DNA of 64,000 nt from Hydrogenophilales bacterium (GTDB lineage Bacteria; Pseudomonadota; Gammaproteobacteria; Burkholderiales; Thiobacillaceae), in contig JADJYY010000004.1 in assembly GCA_016719465.1 (NCBI GenBank), positions 1 to 64,000 of the forward strand, in the 5' to 3' direction. Positions within the stretch are counted from its first letter, which is position 1, and every line of letters starts with the position of its first letter. The position numbers were made by a program, and so were the translations under genes. The notes beneath the pieces are model-generated. The model was given only the letters and a program-made list of their open reading frames with translations, searched no databases and was not told the origin of the DNA. Of this stretch, positions 9,121 to 18,124 are shown piece after piece.

Positions 9121-10544
9121 AGGCAAATCATCCCTCCCGCGAACGCGGATGCCTGAAGATTCATCAGGCCGCCTGTGTGCCAAAACAATACCTTGCTGCC
9201 ACTGGGTATTTCGCCCCGCATAACCAGGTTGACCAACCCATTGAGGGCCTTGCCTGAGTAGGTGGGATCAACGAACACTCCTGCCCTGGCCGCGCCTTGA
9301 ATCAACTCGAGGAGTTGTGGACTCGTCCGCTCATAGCCCCCCTCGGTCCAATCGTCCCTGAAATCAATGTCCACCCGGCCGGAGACTGGTAGAACGTGGT
9401 CGGCGTATTCGCTGACGCAGTCACGAACGATCTGGCTGCCACGTACCTTATCCCGCGCGGCCGAGATGCCGATGACCCGCGTAGGCGTCCTGGCGTAACC
9501 AATGGCAAAGCCCGCTTGGGTCGATCCAGTCGCGGATGCCGTCACCAGAAAATCGGGAATCCAGTCGCCACATTGTTCCTGTGCCTCAAGTGCCGCATCG
9601 ACGAAAGCAACCGTACCGGCAAGACAATGGCCTCCGCCCCAGACATAACGTGGGTTATGACCTTTGCTGCGATAGGTATCCATGGCGCAGTCCATGCGCG
9701 TGGCCAGTTGGTCCTTGGTGCAGTACTCAATTTCGGCGCCACTTAGGCGCATCAACAGAATGTTGCCCGTATCCAGATATCGGGCCCCGTGCTCGAGAAC
9801 GATCACCAGATGGCACTTGATGCCAAGAATCGCGGCCACGATCGCTGAGGCACGCGCATGATTGGATTGTGGCCCGCCGTTGGTCACGATGACGTCCTGG
9901 CCGTGGGCGATCATGTCACGGGCGATGTATTCGATCTTGCGGGCTTTGATGCCGCCTCCCGCCATAGGGTAAAGATCATCGCGCTTTATCCTTAGCTCGA
10001 TGTCAAGATCGAGCGCGGCGAGGAGACGCGGCTGCTCCTCCATGGGCGTTACCGTCGAACGTGTCGGCATCTCGGATAGCCGATGCCGCATTTGCCAGCG
10101 CGCTCCATCCCGAACATGAACATGGAAGCCGAGAGACCGGCAAAGCTGTTGCGCGGCCTTATTGTCAGCGCTGACATCGAGACCAACCGTTTTCATGCCC
10201 CATTGCCTTGCGAGGCCAAGCGCGCGTGAGAGCATCGCTTTGCCAATTCCCCGGCCTTGTTGTTTTGGCTTCACGGCGATGACGGAGATATGGGCAGATT
10301 GGGGTTCTTGATCATCGGGATACATTGCAAGAAAACCAACGGTCTCTCCGTCCATAACCGCGCATGCCACATCAGCATGCATGATCAGATTGCTTACACA
10401 GGACTCCAGATTGACGTTGCTGCCCAAGGGGATGAAGAGTAGCTCGCCGAACTCGCCCAAGAGGGAGACGAGACGCGACTGATCCATTGCCGTCTCGGTT
10501 TTCCACTGGATAGTGATTCCGCTCATGGGGCGGCTCGGCAGCAT
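9117..10544 (-). CDS. Fusion: GNAT N-acetyltransferase + PLP-dependent deaminase/desulfhydrase (ACC-deaminase-like)
   Basis: 475 residues. Residues ~10-155 form a GNAT fold, with the acetyl-CoA loop QGRGIG at 96-101 and a C-terminal LGF near 138-140. Residues ~165-475 are a tryptophan-synthase-beta-fold PLP enzyme of the D-cysteine desulfhydrase/ACC deaminase type: GGGIKARK holds the probable Schiff-base lysine (K200), with GGPQSNHAR at 223-231 and a phosphate-cup ASATGSTQAG. The canonical family motif GGNKxRK here reads GGGIKARK, so the asparagine is lost while the lysine is kept. The gene overlaps the ATP-grasp gene by four bases, showing co-translation. It probably makes or acylates an amino-acid-derived substituent; reaction unknown. 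An internal ATG at 10526 is an alternative start. Confidence 0.85.
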   Translation of the reverse strand: MLPSRPMSGITIQWKTETAMDQSRLVSLLGEFGELLFIPLGSNVNLESCVSNLIMHADVACAVMDGETVGFLAMYPDDQEPQSAHISVIAVKPKQQGRGIGKAMLSRALGLARQWGMKTVGLDVSADNKAAQQLCRSLGFHVHVRDGARWQMRHRLSEMPTRSTVTPMEEQPRLLAALDLDIELRIKRDDLYPMAGGGIKARKIEYIARDMIAHGQDVIVTNGGPQSNHARASAIVAAILGIKCHLVIVLEHGARYLDTGNILLMRLSGAEIEYCTKDQLATRMDCAMDTYRSKGHNPRYVWGGGHCLAGTVAFVDAALEAQEQCGDWIPDFLVTASATGSTQAGFAIGYARTPTRVIGISAARDKVRGSQIVRDCVSEYADHVLPVSGRVDIDFRDDWTEGGYERTSPQLLELIQGAARAGVFVDPTYSGKALNGLVNLVMRGEIPSGSKVLFWHTGGLMNLQASAFAGGMICL

Positions 10545-10562
10545 GAACAGGCTGAATAAAAA

Positions 10563-11687
10563 TCAACCACCCAAGCCGCAAGGTTTCCTGATATGTGAAA
10601 TGATCTCGTCGACCTGTTCATTGATAAGCGTTGGATAAATGGGCAGACAAATAACGCGCTCCGCGACATCGCTGGCCACCGGCAGATTCTGGCGTTGCGC
10701 GGACTGCAAACCCCGATACATGGGGAAATCGGAAATAAGCGGGTAGAAGTAGCGCCGTCCATAAATTTTGTTGTCGCGCAATCGCTCGTAAAGCGCGTCC
10801 CGGCTCAACGGGTATCCCTCCCCGACAAGAACCGGGAAGTAGGAATGGTTCGATACGTGTTGTCCGGTCTGCTCGACGCAGCGTATGCCGGGTACGCCAC
10901 GCAGGCGTTCTTTGTATAGCTGGTCGATCTCGCATCGCCGAGCAAACACCCTGTCGATGTGCTCGAGCTGAAGCAGTCCCAGGGCGGCGCCGAACTCGCT
11001 CATCTTGCCGTTGATGCCCGGGGCCACCACCGTGGTTTCGTTGACGAAGCCGAAATTCTTGAGGTTGTCGATGTGTTGCTTGGTCTTGGCATCCGGACAG
11101 ACGATGGCGCCGCCCTCGAAGGTATTGAACACCTTGGTGGCGTGGAAACTCAGCACCGACAGGTCGCCATGCCGCAACACACTACCCCCTGCATCCTGGA
11201 CGCCGAACGCGTGGGCGGCATCGTAGACCACCTTCAGGTTGTAGTTGTCGGCGATGGACTGGATGGCCTCAACGTCGCAGGGGTTGCCGTAGCAATGCAC
11301 GGGCAGAATGGCGGTGGTCTGGGGCGTGATGGCCGCCTCCACCTTGCGGGGGTCCAGATTGAGCGTTTGCGGATCGATGTCCACGAACACCGGCTTGATG
11401 CCGTTCCACAGCAGAGAGTGCGCCGTCGCCACGAAGGAGAAGGGGGTGGTGATGACCTCCCCCGTGATCCGCAGGGCCTGCAAGGCTGTGACCAGAGCGA
11501 GGGTGCCGTTGGCGAACAGGGCGATGTGGTCCACGCCGAGGTATTCACCCAGGGCTTGCTCCAACTGCCGGTGGAAGGGCCCCTTGTTCGTCAGGATCCT
11601 GCTGTCCCAGATTTTCTCCAGATAGGGAATGAATTCCTGGAGCGGCGGCAGGTAGGGCTGGGTGACGTATATGGGCTCGTTTTTCAT
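10563..11687 (-). CDS. DegT/DnrJ/EryC1 sugar aminotransferase (VioA/FdtB-like)
   Basis: 374 residues from the ATG at 11687, preceded by a GAGGG ribosome site; longer starts would overlap the upstream gene. The PLP lysine is K185 in SFHATKVFNTFEGG; VVYDAAHAFG supplies the ring-stacking and cofactor aspartate (D156, H159). The start IYVTQPYLPPLQEFIPYLEK strongly resembles nucleotide-sugar 4-aminotransferases such as VioA and FdtB, which convert a dTDP-4-keto-6-deoxyhexose to the 4-amino sugar. It would provide the amine that the neighbouring GNAT and ATP-grasp enzymes could acylate. No rmlA/rmlB genes lie nearby, so the keto-sugar must come from elsewhere. Confidence 0.9.
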   Translation of the reverse strand: MKNEPIYVTQPYLPPLQEFIPYLEKIWDSRILTNKGPFHRQLEQALGEYLGVDHIALFANGTLALVTALQALRITGEVITTPFSFVATAHSLLWNGIKPVFVDIDPQTLNLDPRKVEAAITPQTTAILPVHCYGNPCDVEAIQSIADNYNLKVVYDAAHAFGVQDAGGSVLRHGDLSVLSFHATKVFNTFEGGAIVCPDAKTKQHIDNLKNFGFVNETTVVAPGINGKMSEFGAALGLLQLEHIDRVFARRCEIDQLYKERLRGVPGIRCVEQTGQHVSNHSYFPVLVGEGYPLSRDALYERLRDNKIYGRRYFYPLISDFPMYRGLQSAQRQNLPVASDVAERVICLPIYPTLINEQVDEIISHIRKPCGLGG

Positions 11688-11707
11688 GGTCATCCCTCGG
11701 CAGCAGG

Positions 11708-12421
11708 TCAGGCAGATTTGTTGAGCACGGGCATGACTTGTCCATTCCAGGGAAGCCCGAGGAAGTCGCACAGCCGTTTCATGGAATCCGGGTGAGCTAG
11801 GTTGAGAACCAGCAAATCGCCAGGGCGGTGTCGGAAGTAGTCGGCCACACGCTCGTTGTGGCGAACATAGGACGTCTTATACAGGGTCTCGTCATATAAG
11901 GTTTCTTGCTCCGGCCCGTAGACCAGCACCTTGTTGCGCCAGGACCACCCCTTATAGACATAGCGATCGTTCCTGAGATCATCAGGTGTAGGAAGGCGGT
12001 TATGGCCCAGTCTCTTGGTGTGAAAGCGCGTCATGGACTGGTACCACTGGTCTGGGGATTCCCGCACAGTCAGGATGAACTTGGAGCCGGGAAAGGCTTG
12101 ATCCATCGCCTGGAAGGTGAAATCGTGGCTGAAGGGCACATCCTGATAGGCATCGGCGGTATGGCAGTAGGCGATGATGCGGGTGAAATCGCGCCGGCCC
12201 CAGTCTTCCATCAATAACTCAGCGTCCCGCTGGTGCCCGACGCGGTAGCCTAATTCCTTGAGGGCGGCGGCAAGGGAGGTTGTGCCGGTCTTGTTTCTGC
12301 CGACCACGAATAGCTTGGGGTTCCTTCTGCCCAAGGCGCTGGTCAGCAGACTTCTCGTGGTTTGCCAGAAGTTGCCCTCGAATTTGTAGGCATGGATGAG
12401 AATTTTGAGGATGCGTTTCAT
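11708..12421 (-). CDS. Sulfotransferase family protein (short type)
   Basis: 237 residues from the ATG at 12421 (an upstream ATG at 12448 adds nine residues). FVVGRNKTGTTSLAAALKE (about residues 38-56) is the PAPS phosphosulfate loop, and FILTVRESPDQWYQSMTRF is the 3'-phosphate site. It ends DFLGLPWNG, the usual terminal helix of this family. The gene precedes the aminotransferase by 20 bases. The likely role is to sulfate a sugar or substituent of the exported glycan. Upstream lies an AT-rich stretch with a broken sulfotransferase. Confidence 0.8.
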   Translation of the reverse strand: MKRILKILIHAYKFEGNFWQTTRSLLTSALGRRNPKLFVVGRNKTGTTSLAAALKELGYRVGHQRDAELLMEDWGRRDFTRIIAYCHTADAYQDVPFSHDFTFQAMDQAFPGSKFILTVRESPDQWYQSMTRFHTKRLGHNRLPTPDDLRNDRYVYKGWSWRNKVLVYGPEQETLYDETLYKTSYVRHNERVADYFRHRPGDLLVLNLAHPDSMKRLCDFLGLPWNGQVMPVLNKSA

Positions 12422-12565
12422 GCTTTTGTCTGCCTCGGCGCATTGCATTCATCTGCGAAAGAATTCGACAGGCAGTTCGATAGCGTAATTCTATTCCGTC
12501 GGAGTGGTCGAAGTGTCATTTCCGGTAGTTTATGCGCCACACAAGAGGTATTTGGGCAAAAGTTG

Positions 12566-13471
<906 letters not shown>

Positions 13472-13490
13472 GGCGTATCGGATCTGTCGG

Positions 13491-14717
13491 CTATTCGAAA
13501 TTCCATTCCGCCGGAACGTCCACCAGACCGAGGCCGGGCAACTTCGTGATGTCATAGCGACCGGGGGCGATTTGCACCTGGCGAATGTTTTCCGCCGACC
13601 AAAGTGCCTGCTTGTATTGATTGGCGATAAGCAACCGCAGCGCATAGTTGGCCGGCCGCAACGGCACGTCCGACAACCTGCAGGTGAACTGGTGCGTACC
13701 GGGCTCCAAAGTGGGGAGCGCATCATACAGCGCGTTGCCGACAGAGATGACATGCACGAAATCGGATGTGTGCAGTCCCACATTGAACTCCACGCGCTCC
13801 AGTTTTCTGGCACAGGTGAAGGTGGCCCGAATTTTCAATGGCTCATGCAGTCCGATCCTGTCTACGGGAATATCCGCATCGTCCAGGATCTCAATACTGT
13901 TGACGGTAATGTCGCCACTGGAGCGTTGGGGCTCAATAGCCCCCTCGGTGATGACATGACGCGCGATATTTTTGCGTTGGGCTTCGTCGTAGAACACGCC
14001 GCACACTTCGCTGGGGTTGCCATCCCGAGAAATTCGGCCGTGGTCTAGCAGCATGATTCGCTCACAGAATCTCTGTAGTTGGCGAATGTTATGCCCCACG
14101 ATGATCACTGTTCTGCCGTCCCTCTTTATGAGGTTTTCCATTCGCTCGATACATTTCTGCTGAAAAGCCAAATCTCCTACGGCTAAGACCTCGTCGATGA
14201 TCAAAATTTCAGAACTGATACTGGTAGCCACGGAAAAAGCCAGCTTGACCTTCATGCCCGAACTGTAGCGCTTCACCGGCGTGTCGATGAATTCCGCCAT
14301 TTCGGCGAAGTCCACGATTTCGTCAAACTTGCGCGCGATGTAGTCTTTGGACATCCCCATGATGGCGCCATTCAGGTAGACGTTCTCCCGCCCCGTGAAG
14401 TCGGGGATGAAACCAGCACCGACTTCGATCAGAGGGGCGACGCGGCCATCGACCCTGATGCTTCCGCTAGTGGGCTTGCTGATGCCCGCCAGCAGTTTCA
14501 GCAAGGTGCTTTTCCCCGCGCCGTTGTGGCCGATGATGCCTACCACCTCGCCCTGCTCGATGCTGAAGCCGACATCGTCCAGGGCCTTGAACAGGGGGCG
14601 TTCCGCCACGGACTTGCCGGTGAGGCGCGCGGCGGTCTTGAGCAGACCCTGCTTGAGGCCCTGCATGGCACCAAGTTGGTATTCCTTGGATACGTGGTCA
14701 ACTTCGATGATGGGCAT
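13491..14717 (-). CDS. Polysaccharide ABC transporter ATP-binding protein with carbohydrate-binding tail (Wzt-like, copy 2)
   Basis: 408 residues. Walker A GHNGAGKST at 63-71, signature YSSGMK, and ILIIDEVLAVGD as Walker B. The first ~240 residues align without gaps with copy 1 at 4666-5895, including the unusual N-terminus with KEYQLGAMQGLKQ. The C-terminal ~150 residues are a beta-rich Wzt_C-type domain that differs clearly from copy 1. The gene lies 36 bases downstream of the wzm-like permease gene, the normal wzm-wzt arrangement, so this copy is probably the permease's original partner. It powers export of finished glycan through the inner membrane. Confidence 0.92.
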   Translation of the reverse strand: MPIIEVDHVSKEYQLGAMQGLKQGLLKTAARLTGKSVAERPLFKALDDVGFSIEQGEVVGIIGHNGAGKSTLLKLLAGISKPTSGSIRVDGRVAPLIEVGAGFIPDFTGRENVYLNGAIMGMSKDYIARKFDEIVDFAEMAEFIDTPVKRYSSGMKVKLAFSVATSISSEILIIDEVLAVGDLAFQQKCIERMENLIKRDGRTVIIVGHNIRQLQRFCERIMLLDHGRISRDGNPSEVCGVFYDEAQRKNIARHVITEGAIEPQRSSGDITVNSIEILDDADIPVDRIGLHEPLKIRATFTCARKLERVEFNVGLHTSDFVHVISVGNALYDALPTLEPGTHQFTCRLSDVPLRPANYALRLLIANQYKQALWSAENIRQVQIAPGRYDITKLPGLGLVDVPAEWNFE

Positions 14718-14753
14718 GACGGCTGTTCTTGTCGGCGCTTGTATGGGAGACGG

Positions 14754-15572
14754 CTAGATCACGTCAGCGAAGTAGGCTTCCGCGCGCTTGAAGTAGAGGT
14801 AGCTCAGGGGCAGTAGGCAAGCTACCAGCACGAAACCAGGAAGCATGGCGGAGAAGTCCGGCGGCAGGCCCCGCAGCATGACGTTCTGGAAGCCGTCGAT
14901 GAGGCCGGCCAGGGGATTGAGCAGATAAACCTGGTAGAGCAGGTTGGACCATTCGCCGGCGGCCTGCTGGACCACCAGCTTCTCCTGCACCAGGTGGAGA
15001 GGGTAGATCACGGGGGAGGCATACATGAGCAGGGAGAGCATCACCGGCAGGGCGTTGCCCACGTCGCGGTAATAGACGTTCAAGGCCGCGCCCACGAAGG
15101 CGATGGTGAGGGCCGCCAGGATGGTGTAGGCGATGAGCAAGGGCACCCACAGGGCTTCCGCCCCGGGCAGGATGCCGTACCAGGCCATGAGGGCCATGAT
15201 GATGAGGAAATTGATGCCCAGTTCCACCAGCTTGGTCAGCACGCTGGTGAGGGGAAAGATTTCCCGGGGGAAATAGATCTTGCGGATGAGGGTGGTGTTG
15301 CCCACCACGCTGGTCACACCCTCCGACGCGGCTTCCTGGAAGAAGACCCAAAGCATGAGGGCGGCGAAGGTGAGCACCGGATAGGGCACGTTGCCGCTGT
15401 CGATGCCCACGAAGCTGCGCACCAGCGTAAAGATCAACATGAGCATGATGGGCTTGATGACGGCCCAGAGGATGCCCAGGTAGGCCTGCTTGTAGCGCAG
15501 GGCGATGTTTTTCCAGGCGAGCGTGGCCATCAGCTCGCGGTAGTCGTAGATGTTTTTTGCAACTTGTAGCAT
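14754..15572 (-). CDS. Polysaccharide ABC transporter permease (Wzm-like, ABC-2 type)
   Basis: 272 residues with about six hydrophobic segments and the family hallmarks ALRYKQAYLGILWAVIKP near residue 25 and YLLNPLAGLIDGFQNVMLRG near 215. This is the membrane channel half of an O-antigen/teichoic-acid type exporter; it would pair with either Wzt-like ATPase in the window. Only one permease gene is present for two ATPase genes. The upstream ~370 bases (15573-15944) hold no clear full gene, so a promoter or a former gene could lie there. Confidence 0.92.
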   Translation of the reverse strand: MLQVAKNIYDYRELMATLAWKNIALRYKQAYLGILWAVIKPIMLMLIFTLVRSFVGIDSGNVPYPVLTFAALMLWVFFQEAASEGVTSVVGNTTLIRKIYFPREIFPLTSVLTKLVELGINFLIIMALMAWYGILPGAEALWVPLLIAYTILAALTIAFVGAALNVYYRDVGNALPVMLSLLMYASPVIYPLHLVQEKLVVQQAAGEWSNLLYQVYLLNPLAGLIDGFQNVMLRGLPPDFSAMLPGFVLVACLLPLSYLYFKRAEAYFADVI

Positions 15573-15687
15573 CGGGCTTCGTCTTCCTGACGTGCGGGCA
15601 TGGATGTTGTGCGGATTCTATTACGGCAGTTCGGCGCGAAACTTGGGGGAAATTTCCCCAGGCGTTGAGCCGAGGCGGCGTGGGATG

Positions 15688-15831
15688 TCAGGCGCGGGTT
15701 AGCGGGGACTCGTAGAGCGACTCCAGCATGCGCACGGGCTTGTCGGTGAACTCCAGTTCCGCCCTGGGCCCGCCCCAGTTCCCGTGGGTTCCGGCGAAAT
15801 AGCAAACAGGGTGAGGGAGCGCGGGCACCAT
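15688..15831 (-). other. Short open frame, possible C-terminal gene remnant
   Basis: A 47-codon frame from an ATG at 15831 to a TGA at 15688, open upstream only to a TAG at 15868. It contains VCYFAGTHGNWGGPRAELEF and ends SLYESPLTRA. The composition looks protein-like but no family is recognised. It sits in the 372-base gap between the permease and the O-ligase-like gene. It could be a small protein or the leftover end of a deleted polysaccharide gene. The rest of the gap shows nothing recognisable. Confidence 0.25.
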
Positions 15832-15944
15832 CTCGTTTTCGACCCGGGCGATCGGAGTCGCGGGTTTCTAACCCGGCCCCGGGCGCGCTGGAAAGCCGCC
15901 CGGCGCGCGGGATTGACGTGTGGCCGACCTCGCGGCTTTGCTCG

Positions 15945-17249
15945 TCATGATGCCCGCCCGGACATGTCCGGCCTCGCCAACGGCTTCGGGCCGGCTTTCG
16001 GTGCGATGGCGGTATAGAAATCCGGTTTGAAGACCAGGATCCAGGTGATCACCACCAGGGCGATGAGGTGGTAGTAGTAGTCGAAATAGGCCAGCCCCAG
16101 GAAGGCGCCGCCCGCGGCGTAGCCGATCATGCTGACCTGGATCATGGCGGCCAGGTCGCTGGCCCATTTGTTGTTCGGATCCTTCTTGCAGGCCCGGATG
16201 ATGCCGCTGGCCTTGAACCAGGTCAGGCCCATCAAGCTCATGAACATGAAGAAACCCGGGAAGCCGTGTTCGCCCATGACCTCGAAGTAGATGCTGTGCA
16301 CGTCGTGCACGCGACCCGGTTCCGGGGCGTATCGCCTGAAGGTGTGGGGACGGAACATTTCGAAGCCGCCGCCGGTGACATTGCTCTTGGCGACATTGAA
16401 GGCGGTCCACCAGGCATTGATGCGCCCCAGGGCCGACTCGTCCTGCTTGTAGTCCTTGATGGTGTTCATGCGCTCGAACCACTCGGCCGGCATGATGCTG
16501 ACCGCCGTGGTCATGCTGACGCCGATCAGCAGGGCGGTCATGAGCTTGTTCCGGCTTTTCAGCCACAGCATGGTGGCCATGGCGGCCAATGCCACCAGGG
16601 CGCCACGGGACTGCGTGCCGAAGGCGGCGATGGTGGTGAGGAACATGGCTCCCGCCAGGCCGAGCTTGACCCAATACCTGGTCTCGATGAGGTGCAGATA
16701 GCGCATGAGGGGAACCGTCATGATCAGGACCAGGCCCATCTCGTTGTTGCCCTCGAAGAAGGTGCTTGCGGGGCCCTGCACCCGATACACCCCTCCGTGA
16801 AAGATGGTGAAGATGCCGCCCTTGATCCCGTAGTAGCCGATTGACAGGCAGATGACCCATATGAAGAGGCGAAGCCGTTCCTTCGAGGTGACCAGCATCA
16901 GGGTCATGAAAGTGCCCATCTGGATTTTGATCACCTTTTCCCAATGCACCCAGGCCAGGTCCGAATAGAAGGCCATGAGGGTGGTGAGGGTCATCCAGAG
17001 CATGAAGATCACCAGCAGGATGGTTTCCCGGGTCCAGGGGATGCGCTTGGGCTCCTTGCTCATGAACATGGACACCGCCGTCACCAGGAAAGCCACCTGG
17101 GCGAAGGGCAGATTCATGGCGAACCCCCAGCACTGCTTGTGGGGATTCATGTAGCTGAGCCAGGCCCAGAGGTAGGCGCCGTAGTGGGAGCGCCGCAGGA
17201 TGAAGACCAGCCAGACCAGGATGATGGCGGTAACCAGGATGTCGCGCAT
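15945..17249 (-). CDS. Putative O-glycosylation ligase / O-antigen polymerase-like, exosortase A-associated
   Basis: 434 residues, about ten to twelve hydrophobic segments, starting MRDILVTAIILVWLVFILRR. A large periplasmic loop after the middle holds GRINAWWTAFNVAKSNVTGG and HDVHSIYFEVMGEHGFPGFF; the VHSIYFEVMGEHG segment is characteristic of the Wzy/WaaL-fold proteins found in XrtA loci. Such proteins polymerise or transfer undecaprenyl-linked glycans in the periplasm. Finding one beside an ABC-type exporter is unusual, since ABC-exported chains are normally polymerised in the cytoplasm, so ligation rather than polymerisation is plausible. Confidence 0.88.
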   Translation of the reverse strand: MRDILVTAIILVWLVFILRRSHYGAYLWAWLSYMNPHKQCWGFAMNLPFAQVAFLVTAVSMFMSKEPKRIPWTRETILLVIFMLWMTLTTLMAFYSDLAWVHWEKVIKIQMGTFMTLMLVTSKERLRLFIWVICLSIGYYGIKGGIFTIFHGGVYRVQGPASTFFEGNNEMGLVLIMTVPLMRYLHLIETRYWVKLGLAGAMFLTTIAAFGTQSRGALVALAAMATMLWLKSRNKLMTALLIGVSMTTAVSIMPAEWFERMNTIKDYKQDESALGRINAWWTAFNVAKSNVTGGGFEMFRPHTFRRYAPEPGRVHDVHSIYFEVMGEHGFPGFFMFMSLMGLTWFKASGIIRACKKDPNNKWASDLAAMIQVSMIGYAAGGAFLGLAYFDYYYHLIALVVITWILVFKPDFYTAIAPKAGPKPLARPDMSGRAS

Positions 17250-17259
17250 GGCTGAGGCG

Positions 17260-18060
17260 TCAGGCGGTGGGTTGAGTCGGGAACCAGGTCACTCGCGCGT
17301 CCAGGTTCAAGCCGCGCAGCAGCCCGCTCCGCAAGCGCCGGTCCACCACCCGCTCGTGGCGCAGACCCCGCTGCTTCACCTGGTAGAGTCGCCCCTTGTG
17401 GGGCTGGCTTGCCCCGAAGCGCTCACCCGCGGCGGTGCGGGCCAGGAACTCGGCGTAAACGTCCGCGCTGGTCCGCACGCTGCGCCAGAACAAGAGCAGT
17501 TCGTCGTCATCCGGTTCTATTTTCGGGCTGATATGGGCGATGAGGCCGCCGGTGTCGATGCCGGTATCGATCCAGTGTAGGGTGCACCCCACTTTCTCCG
17601 GCTCGCCGTTGTACAGGGCCCAGAAGGTACAGTCGGCGCCCCGGTACTCGGGGGACAGGCCACCGTGGAGGTTGGCGATGCCCAGGCGACCTTCCTTCAG
17701 CAGATCCCCCCGGATGAGGGAGGTGCCAAACACGCACAGCATGTCGGGCTTCAGTTCCCGGGCAAGCGTCACCACGTCCGGATGGTTGATATGGGGAAAT
17801 TCCCGCACCAGTTCCGGGTGTTTCAGGCGGGCGGAACCGTCGCCGAAGAAGAACTCGCCCTCCCGGTTGCCGGTGTAGCGGCGACGGTCCCTCAGCCAGC
17901 GCCAGGCCTTGCGGAAGAAGTTGTCCGGCCGCAGGGTCCTGGCCAGTTTTTTCCACGAGAATTCGGAGCCGTTCTCCTGGACGATGGCGAGAACATCAGC
18001 GGCTTGGCAAAGGGTATTGGCGACATGCAGATGCCTGGGACTGCGGCCGCACAGGACCAT
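17260..18060 (-). CDS. Formyltransferase-family protein (methionyl-tRNA formyltransferase-like fold)
   Basis: 266 residues from an ATG at 18060. IANLHGGLSPEYRGADCTFW (residues ~128-147) supplies the conserved Asn and His, and HWIDTGIDTGGLI near 162-174 the conserved Asp of 10-formyl-tetrahydrofolate transferases. In polysaccharide loci such proteins usually formylate an amino sugar. The start is uncertain: an ATG at 18128 overlaps the upstream stop as ATGA in a neighbouring frame, and one extra base in the G/C run around 18078-18083 would join that ATG to this frame and restore RNKLRV before the present start. A one-base sequence error or a shorter protein are both possible. Confidence 0.8.
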   Translation of the reverse strand: MVLCGRSPRHLHVANTLCQAADVLAIVQENGSEFSWKKLARTLRPDNFFRKAWRWLRDRRRYTGNREGEFFFGDGSARLKHPELVREFPHINHPDVVTLARELKPDMLCVFGTSLIRGDLLKEGRLGIANLHGGLSPEYRGADCTFWALYNGEPEKVGCTLHWIDTGIDTGGLIAHISPKIEPDDDELLLFWRSVRTSADVYAEFLARTAAGERFGASQPHKGRLYQVKQRGLRHERVVDRRLRSGLLRGLNLDARVTWFPTQPTA

Positions 18061-18124
18061 GACGCGGAGTTTGTTGCGGGGGGCCCGGGCATCGGCCTGC
18101 GCGGGATGTGGATCACGCCGGTGG

